Assembly: GCA_024699855.1 (NCBI GenBank)
Contig: JAMPIQ010000003.1
Location: forward strand, 6,324,001-6,388,000
Source: Aphelenchoides besseyi
Taxonomy: Eukaryota; Nematoda; Chromadorea; Rhabditida; Aphelenchoididae
Length of the DNA stretch: 64,000 bases
Reading direction: 5' to 3'
Each line of letters begins with the position of its first letter. Within the stretch, counting starts at the first letter, position 1. The notes beneath the pieces are model-generated. The model saw only the letters and a program-made list of their open reading frames with translations, had not been told where the DNA came from and searched no databases. Both the position numbers and the translations under genes were made by a program. Below are positions 24,659 to 35,594 of the stretch, in pieces.

Positions 24659-25142
24659 AACGTGAATTCGATAAATCGCGTACAAAGTTCGAATGTTGTT
24701 CAGAAACCGAAATTGAGTTCGATTGCAACAAAACGATGCTTGTGAAATTACATAGATTCTAGTGCTCGTTCAGAATTGGGACTTAAGGTAGTTAAATAGT
24801 GGAAACATCGTTGACGGACCAAGGCTTTCAAAGTGATATCCCACAAATAGGTCGCGTAGAAGCTGTCAAAGTACATCTAACAATCATTTTGAGGTCAAAG
24901 TCGTTTCAAGACTAAAGTTTACATTTTATTTGATTTTTCACAAATTAACGCCCTTCGGTTTTATCGTTATGACGAACGAAATTGAGATCATCGAACATCG
25001 ATGGCATGTGAGCAAATAAGCTGCAAACTTTAGCCCAAGTCGCTTGAATGATCAAAGCTCGCATATGTGGAACGATGGAAAACGTTGTGAATGGACACGA
25101 GCCGGCAAAACGATTGAATTGAAAACGCTGAAAGTTGACCGG

Positions 25143-26257
25143 CTACTTTGATTGTTCATTCAAATCGCTTACTCCGCGTTGAATGTGATTGAATTTGTGT
25201 TTTGAAGATCCGAAACGAGTTCCAATGAATGCATGCGAAATAAAACGCGGATCACGTTGCTTGATTTCAAAATCGAGAGTTGGGATCTTAAAACACAAAG
25301 ATCCTAATCGACTAACAGAATAACTTACGATTTCATGGGTTTTGTGATTGCACATGTTGCGACTGACAGGACGAAGTCGAAGATCGTAGGCATCCCGATT
25401 GCCGTCCAACTCATCATCCGACGATTCGATCTGTTGCATTGGAATAGCCCGTTGATTGTAGACAAGAGTCCAACTTGAGGTACCATCTTCTGAAGCCAAG
25501 TCGTCAACACGTGCGTATCCCGCACGAACCGCCTCGCTACTCGGAACAATATCAAAGAAATGTGGATAGAACGGATCTTTGCGAATCATTTGCAGGTCTT
25601 CGCGAGATAACGCAAACGGTTGATCTCCTTCGTCCTCTTCAACTTCGCAATGCACTATAAGATTTATGTTAGAAAATCACACGTGAACTTCGTATACTTA
25701 CCATCTTTCTTCTTTTTCTCATTCGGCCATATCTCTTGAAGTTCATAATCACCTTTGACCAACTCGTGAAACGCCCAAAGTACCCCATCATAACAACGAA
25801 TTGAAAGTTGCCGTGGAAAACGACGAATCAATTCCACGACATTCAAATAGGCTTCGCGTGCTGCCTGAAATCGTAAAATGGAAAAGGAAGTGTCCGTTGA
25901 CTTGCCTTCGAAATGCAATCGTCCATATAAAACAATCGCTTCGTTGCATCCGACTGCGAAACTACGATCTCAAATCCCTCGTTCTCCACGTCCACACTTT
26001 TGATTCGTTTGTGCAAATTCATTGCCAAATGTTGAACAAAAACTTCAAGTCGACTGAAACACAAACTCATATACACAATTGAAGATCACTTACTAGCGAG
26101 GAACATGGCAAAACAAAAACGACGAAAGAAAATTTGTCAAAACGAAAACGATTTTGATCGTTTTTGCTTCCCGTTCACTGGTTGGTTTGTAGAGACGAGA
26201 ACGTGGCACGTGAAGCATCGGCAGATCCTTCTGCTTCATTTTGAATCGATCCGTCAT
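25143..26257 (-). CDS. Conserved-looking 314-aa protein of unknown function
   Basis: Exons 26257-26094, 26053-25906, 25864-25702, 25654-25329 and 25286-25143 join with matching phases. The second intron is GC-AG (GCAAGT donor). The N-terminal 54 residues include a hydrophobic stretch. The rest is soluble, with segments AAREAYLNVVELIRRFP, GVLWAFHELVKGDYELQEIW, an acidic insert (EVEEDEGDQ), KDPFYPHFFDIVPSSEAVRA and a C-terminal IKQRDPRFISHAFIGTRFG. I do not recognise the family. The proposed ATG overlaps the stop codon of an upstream frame (ATGA at 26254-26257), so the true 5' end could lie further upstream. Confidence 0.6.
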
Positions 26258-26439
26258 CTCGAATTTCTTTTCGCGACGATAACCGCAATCAGCAAATTGA
26301 AAATAACAGGAATGATCAGTTCATTGAATCGTTTGAGAACAGGAATTTGCATACTATAAAACTTAAACGTTTGTGTCCTCAAATCTTCAAATTTGAATCT
26401 GTTTATATTCACGGGAACCGACAACTCAAAAACCATCAA
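26254..26439 (-). CDS. Short frame with a transmembrane helix, upstream exon or separate small protein
   Basis: The minus-strand frame from 26439 to the stop at 26254-26256 contains one hydrophobic helix (about 20 residues, ELIIPVIFNLLIAVIVAK). It ends RNSR, with its stop codon overlapping the ATG of the 314-aa gene. It may be the last exon of the multi-TM gene to its right (the frames match but two stop codons intervene near 26446, so an intron would have to remove them) or an independent upstream ORF. I could not find a convincing splice pair. Confidence 0.3.
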   Translation of the reverse strand: MMVFELSVPVNINRFKFEDLRTQTFKFYSMQIPVLKRFNELIIPVIFNLLIAVIVAKRNSR

Positions 26440-26445
26440 CGGTCA

Positions 26446-27693
26446 TCAATGAGAAGTATATCTGATGTAGATCTGTTCCAAACAGTTTTTGTACTCGCGC
26501 ATCTGTGGAACAGTATCTCGCAAATACAAATTGATGATCGTGCACAGAATCATCGCAAAAACTAGTCCAAACAGCTGGATAAGGAGAAGCATACGATACA
26601 AACTTCTAGTCACATGAAGACCGTCGGAAAACAAACAATTTGATTCATAATGTAAATCGAGCTCTCACCTTGATTCTTCTTTCCAGGCCATTTGTTGATT
26701 AAGGAAAATTCGTTGACTGACTTCCAAAACACGACTTGAAAGATGAGAAAGAAGACGAAGGCAGAAATAACCACAGCCATTGCGGGAACAAACTTCTGCA
26801 TGTCATCAGCATGCTTCCAAGCCATGATCACTTCAAGTTTGTCCAAAACTTTTAGATCTAACATGGAGAATAACAAGAAACTGAGAAAACAACAAACCAA
26901 CGGCCTTCTCACACTTTGCAACTCCGTGATTGAATAAGTCCAAATCGGATTTGCACAGTTGCAGCATGAACTTGGGTGAGGAACCAACAAGAAGACACGC
27001 CCAAAGAATGTGAGTGAGTAAAATCAACGTCAAACAAGCAGAAAAAACTCTGTGGACCCAAATCGCCCATCCATTCAAACTGACTATCTTTAAACGAGCG
27101 GCTAATTCCGAAGAACGCGGTGGAGATTCAACAGTTGATGCTGAAGGACTCTTTTGATCTAAAACACAAGAACATTAATTCTCAAGTTTAACTCCCACCT
27201 TGCAGATCATAATTCGGATAAACGAAACCACGTGAGCGAAACGAGAAGTCGATCTCATCGATTCCACAATCCTTTTCCATTTGATTTGTCTCATCCGACC
27301 ACTCATCTTTAAATGATTGAAGAAAACGATACTGTTTCACACGTTCCACTTCGTCGGTTAAATCTAAAGTCTAAGATTGTTAGTTGGACTTCGGATTGCT
27401 TACTGTATGTAAAAACCATAGTGATCACAACGAAAATGGCAACAATAAAATAACCGATAACCATGAAGGCGACTTCGCGTCGAGTTCCTCGCAAATCGCG
27501 AATCAACTTGTTCAACTGATTCAAACGAACTTCGTGCAGTTTGTCGGCTATTTTACAATCTCCGTACGGAAGCGTATCGTAGAAGTATTCACCGTTATAA
27601 ATTTCCCATTTTAGCTCTTCTGTTGCGCCTTCGAAAAGACCAGTGAGAATCCAAAATACAATCAAGAAAATGGAGTAGAACGATGAACATTTC
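26446..27693 (-). CDS. Multi-pass membrane protein, unrecognised; ends not fully resolved
   Basis: Splice-consistent exons start after TTTTAG at 27694: one with FLIVFWILTGLFEG and MVIGYFIVAIFVVITMVFTY, one with TDEVERVKQYRFLQSF and a cytosolic-type charged linker, one with a third membrane segment (RVFSACLTLILLTHILWACL) and a Cys-containing loop, and one with VPAMAVVISAFVFFLIFQVV. A further exon holds YRMLLLIQLFGLVFAMILCT and ends at a stop near 26446. At least five hydrophobic helices are present. The junction between the last two exons does not keep phase with canonical sites. The start must lie right of 27693; a Pro/Phe-rich frame reaching about 28050 is a candidate. It is not an innexin and I know no match. 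Confidence 0.45.
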
Positions 27694-28210
27694 TAAAAGC
27701 ACATGCGATGAACGGTCTTTCTTTTGACTTAACATTTCGACACGAACAAAATACAACCGTTTGATGAACACAAAATAAGCTGATAATCACAAAATCAGAT
27801 CGTTTATGCAAATGAGTTTGGGATCCTATCAAATAAACATCTTGCTCGTCAGATGGAAATCTTTGTTGTTCTAAGGGCAACAACAAGTGAGAGTCGATGG
27901 GCGCCCGAGAAGAGAGCGTATCATAGGAGAGAAAGGAAAGAAGAAGATTGAAGAATGATTGAAAAAGAAGGAAGTCCAGAAGGTGAGAAGATTGAAATTC
28001 CAGGACTCGTTTTTTGTACCGCAATCAGAGGTCGCCTTTTCTGCGTTCATCAGCAAAATGTGGCATGGATCTTTTAAATGGTAATTTCGAGTTTGCTCGA
28101 CATCTTTATTCTCTTATTCAATCGCAGATCGTCTGTACGTAGATGTTTGTGTAACATGTTAATTTGCAGAATTAGATATTTAACGTTTATTGGTCTTGTC
28201 ACACCACAAT

Positions 28211-29171
28211 TCAGACGCTTGGAAAATCGCGTTGCAACGGACTGTTATGCGGACTGTAGCCGGGACTACCCACGAACTGACAGTTCATTAGCTATAAAAC
28301 CTTTCTAAGTTAACTACAGTTGTCCGCAACTTACAGAATGATATAGTTTACGGAAAAATGAGTCCAGAATTCGAACAACTTCGTCGACTTCTTCCATTGA
28401 ACGAATTCCATCGGATATGTTGGTTGGTTTGATAATCGTCGGCAACTTCCGCAGCTGTTTCAACTCGCGAATAGTTTCGTTCAAACTCTTTAGCGTGGAC
28501 TCGTAGCGATCGGTCATTTCGACCACACCGTAGAGCGAAAGCTCATGTTTTGGTTTCTTGAATTCGTATCGTGATAATTACTCGACCTCAACTTACCGTT
28601 TTCTCGCTCTGAGTATTCGATTCAAGAATCTCCAAACGTTTCAACATGCTTTTCATTTTCAGCTTCAAGTCCTCTCCTTTTTCGTCGGTTAGTTTCGTGT
28701 TCGAAAGAAACGTCGTCGCGTGTATTGGACCATCTAGTGGTCGGTTCTTGATATTGAGGACACGAGATAACCACAAGCTATCGGCCAAACGTTCGTCCAT
28801 TTCGTTTATGTTCATCAGAATCTAAACATTTCTCGACAATTAGATAGGTGTTAGTCGACAGCTAACCTCTTCAAATTGCTCCTTCTGCTGACGTTTGTGT
28901 TTGCTCAACGCAACGCGAAAACGTTTGATTTTCGATTTTGCTTTCTCACGAGCCTCCAACTTTGTCTTCAAAAAATCATTTTTGGAGACACTAGCAAGCT
29001 TCCACCCACCTTGAGTATCTGAATCAAATCGATCATCTGAGTGATGGCTTGTCGACGAATAAAATCAGCGGGTAATGGAACGAACGAAACATTATTTGCC
29101 GCGATATTATGAGTTGTCGACGAAGATACATTGGATCCCGACTTTTTGCTTTTCTTGGAACTCGACGACAT
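28211..29171 (-). CDS. Coiled-coil protein of 262 aa, unrecognised
   Basis: Exons 29171-29010, 28965-28867, 28821-28597, 28556-28335 and 28291-28211, all phase 0. The N-terminus is Ser/Lys rich (MSSSSKKSKKSG). From about residue 35 to 230 it is mostly helical and charged, with heptad-like runs such as KLEAREKAKSKIKRF, LKLKMKSMLKRLEILES and YESTLKSLNETIRELKQLRK. It ends in a short Pro/Ser-rich tail. An alternative end reads through the last donor at 28334 for a few codons. AATAAA on this strand is at 28191-28186. It resembles small subunits of multi-protein complexes in layout, but I cannot name one. Confidence 0.65.
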
Positions 29172-29411
29172 GTCCCCCAAACAGGCGATCTTCGGAAATG
29201 ATTTTGTGTTCGTTCATATGACATTTGATGTGAAATTTGCATCGATCAACGTTCGTTTTTTGCATTCAAGTTCTTTGAAATGTTGTTCGAAACAACTACA
29301 ACAATGGTGTTTTCAAGCAAGAAAGCCAAAGATAACATGCGAATTTATCTGGGCGAAAATGATGTGATCTTAGAAAACGCGAACTTATTCCATCGATGTA
29401 CTTAACAACTT

Positions 29412-29875
29412 TCAAAGTGCAGGAGGAGGTGGAGCATCGCCAAGAACCACGTCTTCGTAGTTATCAGCATCTTCTTTCTGAAATCGCAAACAGTTCGGGT
29501 GCTCAGATTATCTGGAGTTACCTTCTCATTCTTCTGTTCTGCTTTCTTCTCCTCTGAAGGACGTCAAGTCTCGTTTAATTGTCTAGAACTTACTCGGCGG
29601 TTTATTCGCGTCTACGGGAAGAGCACTCAAATTCGGTGCAGTCGACGGCAAAACGGTCGATGTTGGTGGAGGAGCGACGTAACGTGCCAGTGGAACATTG
29701 ATTGTTGTGGTGGTCGTTTTCTTTTTAGCTCATTGAACTAATGACACAAAAATTGCGGCCGAAAAGAAAATCCAATGAGTCAGAACAATCAAGAAAAAGG
29801 CCTGAAGTAATAAAGAATCTCGTTACAGCAACTGAAGACCCACTATCTTGACTAGCAAGCAATCGAAATCAAACT
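29412..29875 (-). CDS. Small membrane protein with Thr/Pro-rich and acidic tail, exon joins tentative
   Basis: The 3' part is sound. An exon with TINVPLARYVAPPPTS and LSALPVDANKPP joins through GTAAGT introns to EKKAEQKNEK, then to DADNYEDVVLGDAPPPPAL and a stop at 29412-29414. Upstream a hydrophobic exon (AFFLIVLTHWIFFSAAIF, about 29800-29730) is preceded by FDFDCLLVKIV. The join between the hydrophobic exon and the Thr-rich exon would need an intron of only 27 nt or a non-standard donor, so the 5' half is uncertain. Function unknown. Confidence 0.4.
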
Positions 29876-30120
29876 GAAACAAAACAGAATGACGTTTCTT
29901 TCTCAAACAACAAGACAATTCAAATTATTTAATGTTTATTGCTGTGCATTTAAAGTTTATGAAAAATTGAAAGTGCGAAGAAATGTAATGAGATCTCGTC
30001 TATTCGTATGATTGATTACCGTTACTGCAGAAAGAACTACCTAAAGATAGTTGATGTTGACTCAAGTTGATTCAGTCAATTACCTTTGTATTCATCTTGA
30101 CTTAACACCAATTTTTCTCA

Positions 30121-31376
30121 TCAATCAACTGCTTGTCTAAAATAATCATGGTTGAAAACACAGTGTCCATTTGACTGCTTACTTGGTTCATCTAGTACAA
30201 ACAAATGGAAGAGACTTTCAGTCAATTGGATCCGATTCAACGTCCCAGAATGATTGCCAACAAATCGCAGCAAAAGACGAGTATCCAAATCGAGATATTG
30301 CTTAACGAACAGATGGACCATTTGGTTATTTGGCGTTTTGTGATGCTCGTTAAAGCTAGTACTCAATTTCTTGATCACATTTTGGTCGCTGAACAAGATG
30401 GAAGAGATGAAGCAGAACAAATTGAGGATTGTAACGAGAAGAACACACAAATGCCATGCATAAATAATCACAAATGCCTTTTCGTTGAGCATGTTGATCA
30501 GCTGAATTGGACCAGTGATTCGCTGTAGGCAGTTTAGACGACTTACCAGCACGCATTGAACGGTTCTCGGATGAACATCACCCAAAGTGTTCAGTGTGAA
30601 ATCACAGAAACTGATACGCGGAAAGAGGCCAGTGGATTGCCAGCCGTCAGTGTATAAAGCGGAACTCAGCACGTTGATAATCCAACACCAACTGCCATCA
30701 CCAATGAAGAGGCTCATGAAAACGAGTTGAGCGATCAAATTGCAGATGTTAAGTAGTTTGGCTGCGAAATAAACGTAAGTTGCCGGAAAGGCCACCGAGG
30801 TCAATTGACGCGAAGAGTGAACTTGAATAGCGATATCTGTAAGTATCAATCGACGTTCTTCGTCCGATTTGTTTTGCGCGTCCGTACACCGTTGAACCGG
30901 GTTCTTATAGTCAAGATTTGCAAACGAAAGGAAACTCAACCACATCAAATGCGGAATGTAACACGCAAATGCCTGAATTGCGAGAACGTAAGGAATCCAC
31001 TAAAATGTAAAGAGTAAGAGTTCTTCTTGTTCATCTGTTTACTTGGTAGTAAGCGACAAACTGTTTTGGTTGTCGATTGTCGACAATCGAACCGTTGCCC
31101 GTATGATAAGTTCCCGTGACGTAACAGTACTTGTGAATGTACTGATGCCAGGAATCTGAATTAGAAAGTAAGTCTTGGAGATGAAAAGAACGAACCGATG
31201 TAGTTAGAAGGCGTCAGACAATACAACGGTTCGCCAAACGTTTGTTTCGTTCCGATCAGCAGAGCAAAGAAAGTGAGTAGAGCTGTGGTGGTCAAATAGT
31301 GAAGTCGATCAACATGATCGTCCAAACGAGTGGATTTCAAGGACTGAACAAAGCTATCAAAATACGGAATCTCCAT
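30121..31376 (-). CDS. inx: Innexin gap-junction protein
   Basis: Exons 31376-31196, 31155-31043, 30999-30547 and 30501-30121 give 375 aa, typical for innexins. Features: N-terminal helix and DDHVDRLHYLTT before TM1; first extracellular loop with GEPLYCLTPSNYIDSWHQY, YIHKYCYV and two or three Cys; the family signature YYQW in AYYQWIPYVLAIQA at TM2; TM3 around YFAAKLLNICNLIAQLVF; and the second loop ending TVQCVLLINMLNEKAF before TM4. Innexins form hexameric hemichannels coupling neurons, muscle and other cells. The 45-nt intron at 30502-30546 has no stop in frame and is identified only because QCVL-INMLNEK is contiguous in the family. The promoter side is cut by the N gap beginning at 31521. 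Confidence 0.92.
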
Positions 31377-31520
31377 GAAGAGAACTGAAGAAAAACCAAA
31401 AAAGAACTGATGAAGGAATATTAAGACACACAGAATGCCACACACCTTCGAAAACCTCTTTCAAGCGTTTGATATTCCGTTCAAATTTCAAAACGTAGTT
31501 TACGGTCACTTAACAGATTA

Positions 31521-31620
31521 NNNNNNNNNNNNNNNNNNNNNNNNNNNNNNNNNNNNNNNNNNNNNNNNNNNNNNNNNNNNNNNNNNNNNNNNNNNNNNNN
31601 NNNNNNNNNNNNNNNNNNNN
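31521..31620. other. Assembly gap of 100 N
   Basis: Exactly one hundred undetermined bases, the conventional size for a gap of unknown length. It lies between the innexin 5' region and the rDNA leader, so the real distance and even the linkage are not established. Confidence 0.99.
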
Positions 31621-32687
31621 CCGTTCGATCGATGTTCTCACCAAAGAAGTTGAAGACTGCGCTCCCAGAAACAAGTGTCGAAAAGGGAATCGTTTTGCGG
31701 GAATCGAGTCAGCACTCGTTTCTGCGAATGAAGGACACTCGCTTGCGGGAGAGAAAAAAGACTCGATTGGAGAAGCGAGTGAGTGAGCGGTGGCGCGAAT
31801 AAAGAATGAGAGTTTTCAATCAGTCGACTGAATCACGGGTGTTGATTGACTAAAAGGTCGTTTAGAAATTGGGAATGAAGTTGCAGACTGGAATTGGACA
31901 TTGAAATTGGAGTGTGAGTTTGAATGTCGTCTTTCAGTTTGAATTGAGCGGACGTTGGAAGTGATTCAAGTTTGGTGAGTAAATTGCATGAAAAGTAGAC
32001 AACAAAATGAACAAAATTTAGGCAGTGAGAAGTCTCGTGGTCACGAAGAGTCAAAATGTAATGCACAAAATGAAGGAAGCGCTTTAAAGTTGAAACGCGG
32101 GGTGAGATGTTAATTTTGGTTTTTTATAGTCGAGTGAGGGTTCATTTTGAAGGTCTTTTGATGGGGAACAATCTGAATTACAAAGTGGACGAGAATCGGA
32201 AGCCATCGATCCGAAACGCATTCAAATTTGAACGCTCCGCGGGCGGGCGGAAAAAAGGCGCACGCTGTTCGGTTATTTGACGGGCGAGAAGATCTTTCCA
32301 ATTTCGTAGGGGAAGGGAAGAATCGGCGTTTGCTGAGAGGTCCCGTTGAATGCTGCGTGCGGGTTGGCAGTCGGTCGAAGAGCGATGCTTTCGAGTGTCC
32401 AGAGCTCTTCGGCGCTGTCGACTGGTGCGCTCCACGATCGAAAGATGGTTTTATTCGAATTCACGGCGGTTGTGAGTGAAAAGACGAACGAGCGCCCGCT
32501 TGGCGGTGGGTGCTCGGTTTCGAGAAGGCGATGAGACGAGTGTCGTGCGAACGACCAGGGATCTTGCAGTGCGATGGTGTTGGTTGTGGGAGCCGAGCAA
32601 TTCGGACTCCCGGTTGGCAGAGACGACGAATCGAGTGCATTCGAGGAGTCGCGGTGAGTGAGCACATTTTCGAATGGCGAACCCACT
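31621..32687 (+). other. rDNA 5' external transcribed spacer / intergenic spacer
   Basis: Sequence directly 5' of the 18S gene without recognisable coding content. It has short purine-rich and GAGT/GAGTG repeats near 31690-31790 and a GC-rich stretch at 32220-32670. The rRNA promoter should be here or in the gap, but nematode rDNA promoters are not conserved enough for me to mark it. Confidence 0.55.
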
Positions 32688-33781
32688 AATCTGGTTGATC
32701 CTGGCTGAACTGATGTGTTTCTTTCAAAGATTTAGCCATGCATGTGTAAGTAGAGCGTTATAAAGCGAAACTGCGAACGGCTCATTACAACAGATATAAT
32801 CTACTTGTTCTATGACTTAAATGGATAACTGCGGTAATTCTGGAGCCAATACATGCGAACAGCTGCGGCCTTCGGGTTGCAGTGCTATTATTGGAGCAAA
32901 ACTATTCGTTAGTCCTTTTGCTAACTCTGGATAATACTGCGTATCGCACGATCTTGTGTCGGCGAAGTTTCATTCGAGTATCTGCCCTATCAACTGGTTG
33001 GCAGTGTATTGGACTGCCATGGTTCTAACGGGTAACGGAGAATCAGGGTTTGACTCCGGAGAATCCGCCTTAAAAACGGCGAATATGTCTAAGGATAGCA
33101 GCAGGCGCGAAAATTACCCAATATCAATACGATGAGGTAGTGACGAGAAATAACGAGTCCGTTCTCTCTGAGGTCGGACATTGGAATGGGTACAATGTAG
33201 ACAATTTAACGAGTATCTACGAGAGGGCAAGTCTGGTGCCAGCAGCCGCGGTAATTCCAGCTCTCGTAATACATAGAATTATTGTTGCGGTTAAAAAGTT
33301 CATAGTTGGATTGTTGAACCGTTCGGGGTGCGTCTTAACGGGCGTCACTCGTGGGCGGTATTTTGCGCGTTTTCGGGCCTTCGGGTCGGTGATGCGCAGG
33401 ATTACTTTGAACGGCTTAAGTGCTCAAGGCGGGTCTTACGACTGAATACCGGTGCATGGAATAATGGAACAAGGTTGCGGCCGAGTTTTATTGGTTTTGT
33501 CGGCTGAAACAATGGTTAACAGGAACAGCCGGGGGCATTCGTATCGCTGCGCGAGAGGTGAAATTCGAGGACCGTAGCGAGACGCACTAAAGCGAAGGCA
33601 TTTGCCAAGAGTGTTTTCATTAATCAAGAACGAAAGTCAGAGGTTCGAAGGCGATTAGATACCGCCCTAGTTCTGACCGTAAATGATGCCAACTACCAAT
33701 TCGCTTGTGGATTCGAGTTCATAAGCGAGCGGGTTTCCGGAAACGAAAGTCTTTCGGTTCCGGGGGAAGTATGGTTGCAAA

Positions 33782-33828
<47 letters not shown>

Positions 33829-34269
33829 TTGCGGCTTAATTTGACTCAACACGGGAAACCTCACCCGGCCAGCACATCGTGAGGATTGACAGACCGATAG
33901 CTCTTTCATGATTCGGTGGATGGTGGTGCATGGCCGTTCTTAGTTCGTGCTAACGAAGTGTCTGCTTTATTGCGATAACGAGCGAGACGCCGACTGCTAA
34001 CTAGTGCGTCGATTGATTCGTTTGTCGACGATCATTTCTTAGCGGGATTCGTGGTTCTTAGCCTCAAGAAATGGCGCAATAACAGGTCTGTGATGCCCTT
34101 AGATGTTCGGGGCCGCACGCGTGCTACAATGGTGGTATCAGCGTGATTGTCCTACTCCGAGAGGAGATGGCAAACAGTTGAGATATTATTATGGCTGGAA
34201 TTGAGTGTTGAAATTTTCACTCATGAACGAGGAATTCCAAGTAAATGCGAGTCATCAACTCGCATTGAT

Positions 34270-34306
<37 letters not shown>

Positions 34307-34453
34307 CCGGGACTGAGTTGTTTCGAGAAATCCACGGACCGGCGTTCGCTCATGTTTCGGCATGTCGTTTGCTGGAAAGTGGCTTAATCGCAACGGCTTG
34401 AACCGGGGAAAAGTCGTAACAAGGTTGCAGTAGGTGAACCTGCTGCAAGATCA
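32688..34453 (+). rRNA. 18S rRNA: 18S small-subunit ribosomal RNA
   Basis: About 1,766 nt from the CTGGTTGATCCTG start to the GTAGGTGAACCTGC end. Universal segments are present: CATGCATGT in helix 4, GTGCCAGCAGCCGCGGTAA (the 530 loop, near 33236-33253), GAATTGACGGAAGGGCACCA near 33797, and TACACACCGCCCGTCGCTCC near 34287. The first 45 nt after the start differ from most animals (GGCTGAACTGATG where CCAGTAG and then CATATGC are usual). The rest is well conserved, so it looks functional. Confidence 0.97.
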
Positions 34454-34744
34454 GGTATCGAAGCAAACAATCGAGTTCGGAGTGCCGTGGTGCGGATATT
34501 CGACGGTCGTCGTGAAGCACTCGGTATTTCCCGATCACTGGTCTCTTCCTCGTCGAAGAGATTTCAGTTCTCACAAACGGCTTCTCTGGGCCTCTATGTT
34601 GGATTGAGCAGTTGTGTTCCACGTCCGTGGCTGCGACGATGTCCAATAGTAGACACCGCTTCGGCGGTGTTAGAGTTGATGACCCGGTCGGGCACCCAGA
34701 ACCAACAACCCATTTTCAATTCATTCAATGCCAACTAATCGAGC
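34454..34744 (+). other. ITS1: Internal transcribed spacer 1
   Basis: About 290 nt between the 18S 3' end and the 5.8S start; no conserved RNA or ORF. The boundaries are set by the flanking genes. Confidence 0.8.
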
Positions 34745-34902
34745 AAGTTATGTCGGTGAATCACTTGGCTCGTGGGTCGATGAAGAACGCAGTGAATTGC
34801 GTTAATAAGCACGAATTACAGATATTACGAGTGCCTTGTTTTCGATTGCATATTGCGTCGTCGGGTTCTGCCCTTCGACATACGCAGCTCAGGGTGTTTT
34901 CA
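34745..34902 (+). rRNA. 5.8S rRNA: 5.8S ribosomal RNA
   Basis: About 158 nt. Contains the diagnostic TCACTTGGCTCGTGGGTCG and ATGAAGAACGCAG, followed by TTGCGTTAAT and CGAATTACAGA. The 3' stem ends with CAGCTCAGGGTGTTTT. The ends are approximate to a few bases. Confidence 0.93.
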
Positions 34903-35214
34903 TGGAAAGGGAAGCCAAATGCATTGTGTAATGGTTTTCGCCATCGAATCGTCGACTCTTCCCCACGGAATGCAGTTGACGTGTTCGCTTTGGTGGCGTA
35001 TTCTTCGGAGTAGGCCTGTGATTACGTTGTTAGTACTGTTCGAACGATGTCCATGTGCAAGGAACATGATTCGATTGGCTTTCGATCTGTACGGCTTTGA
35101 GTGACTTGATTCCACAATTGAGATGCTTGGCTGTTATTGAGAAGGTCTTTGCGAGTTGTTGTTCGGATGTCGGCAGTGCGATTGATGACACTGACCATTT
35201 GATTGGTTGAAATC
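34903..35214 (+). other. ITS2: Internal transcribed spacer 2
   Basis: About 310 nt between 5.8S and 28S, delimited by the flanking rRNAs. No coding content. Confidence 0.8.
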
Positions 35215-35561
35215 CACCTGAGTTGCGTATGACCACCTGCTGAACTTAAGCATATCAGTAAGCAGAGGAAAAGAAACTAACAAGGATTCCCCCAGTAACT
35301 GCGAGTGAAAAGGGACTAGCCCAGCGCTTAAGACGCTCGTTCTGACGGACGAGTGTCGGTGTAGCGTTTGGAGAGCGAGCATCGTCGGCGTGTGTTTGGT
35401 CCAAGTTTCGCTGGAAAGCGGCTGCACAGATGGTTTCACACCAGTACGGCCGAACGGCGTCGACGAATTCGTTTCTCTGGGAGTCGGGTTGTTTGGAAAC
35501 GCAGCCCAAAGCGGGTGGTAAACTTCACCTAAGGCTAAATACGACCACGAGACCGATAGCA

Positions 35562-35594
<33 letters not shown>

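Noticed and set aside
30523..30546. A 24-nt intron in the innexin
   Set aside because: It leaves seven extra residues between QCVL and INMLNEK; the 45-nt intron restores the family sequence exactly.
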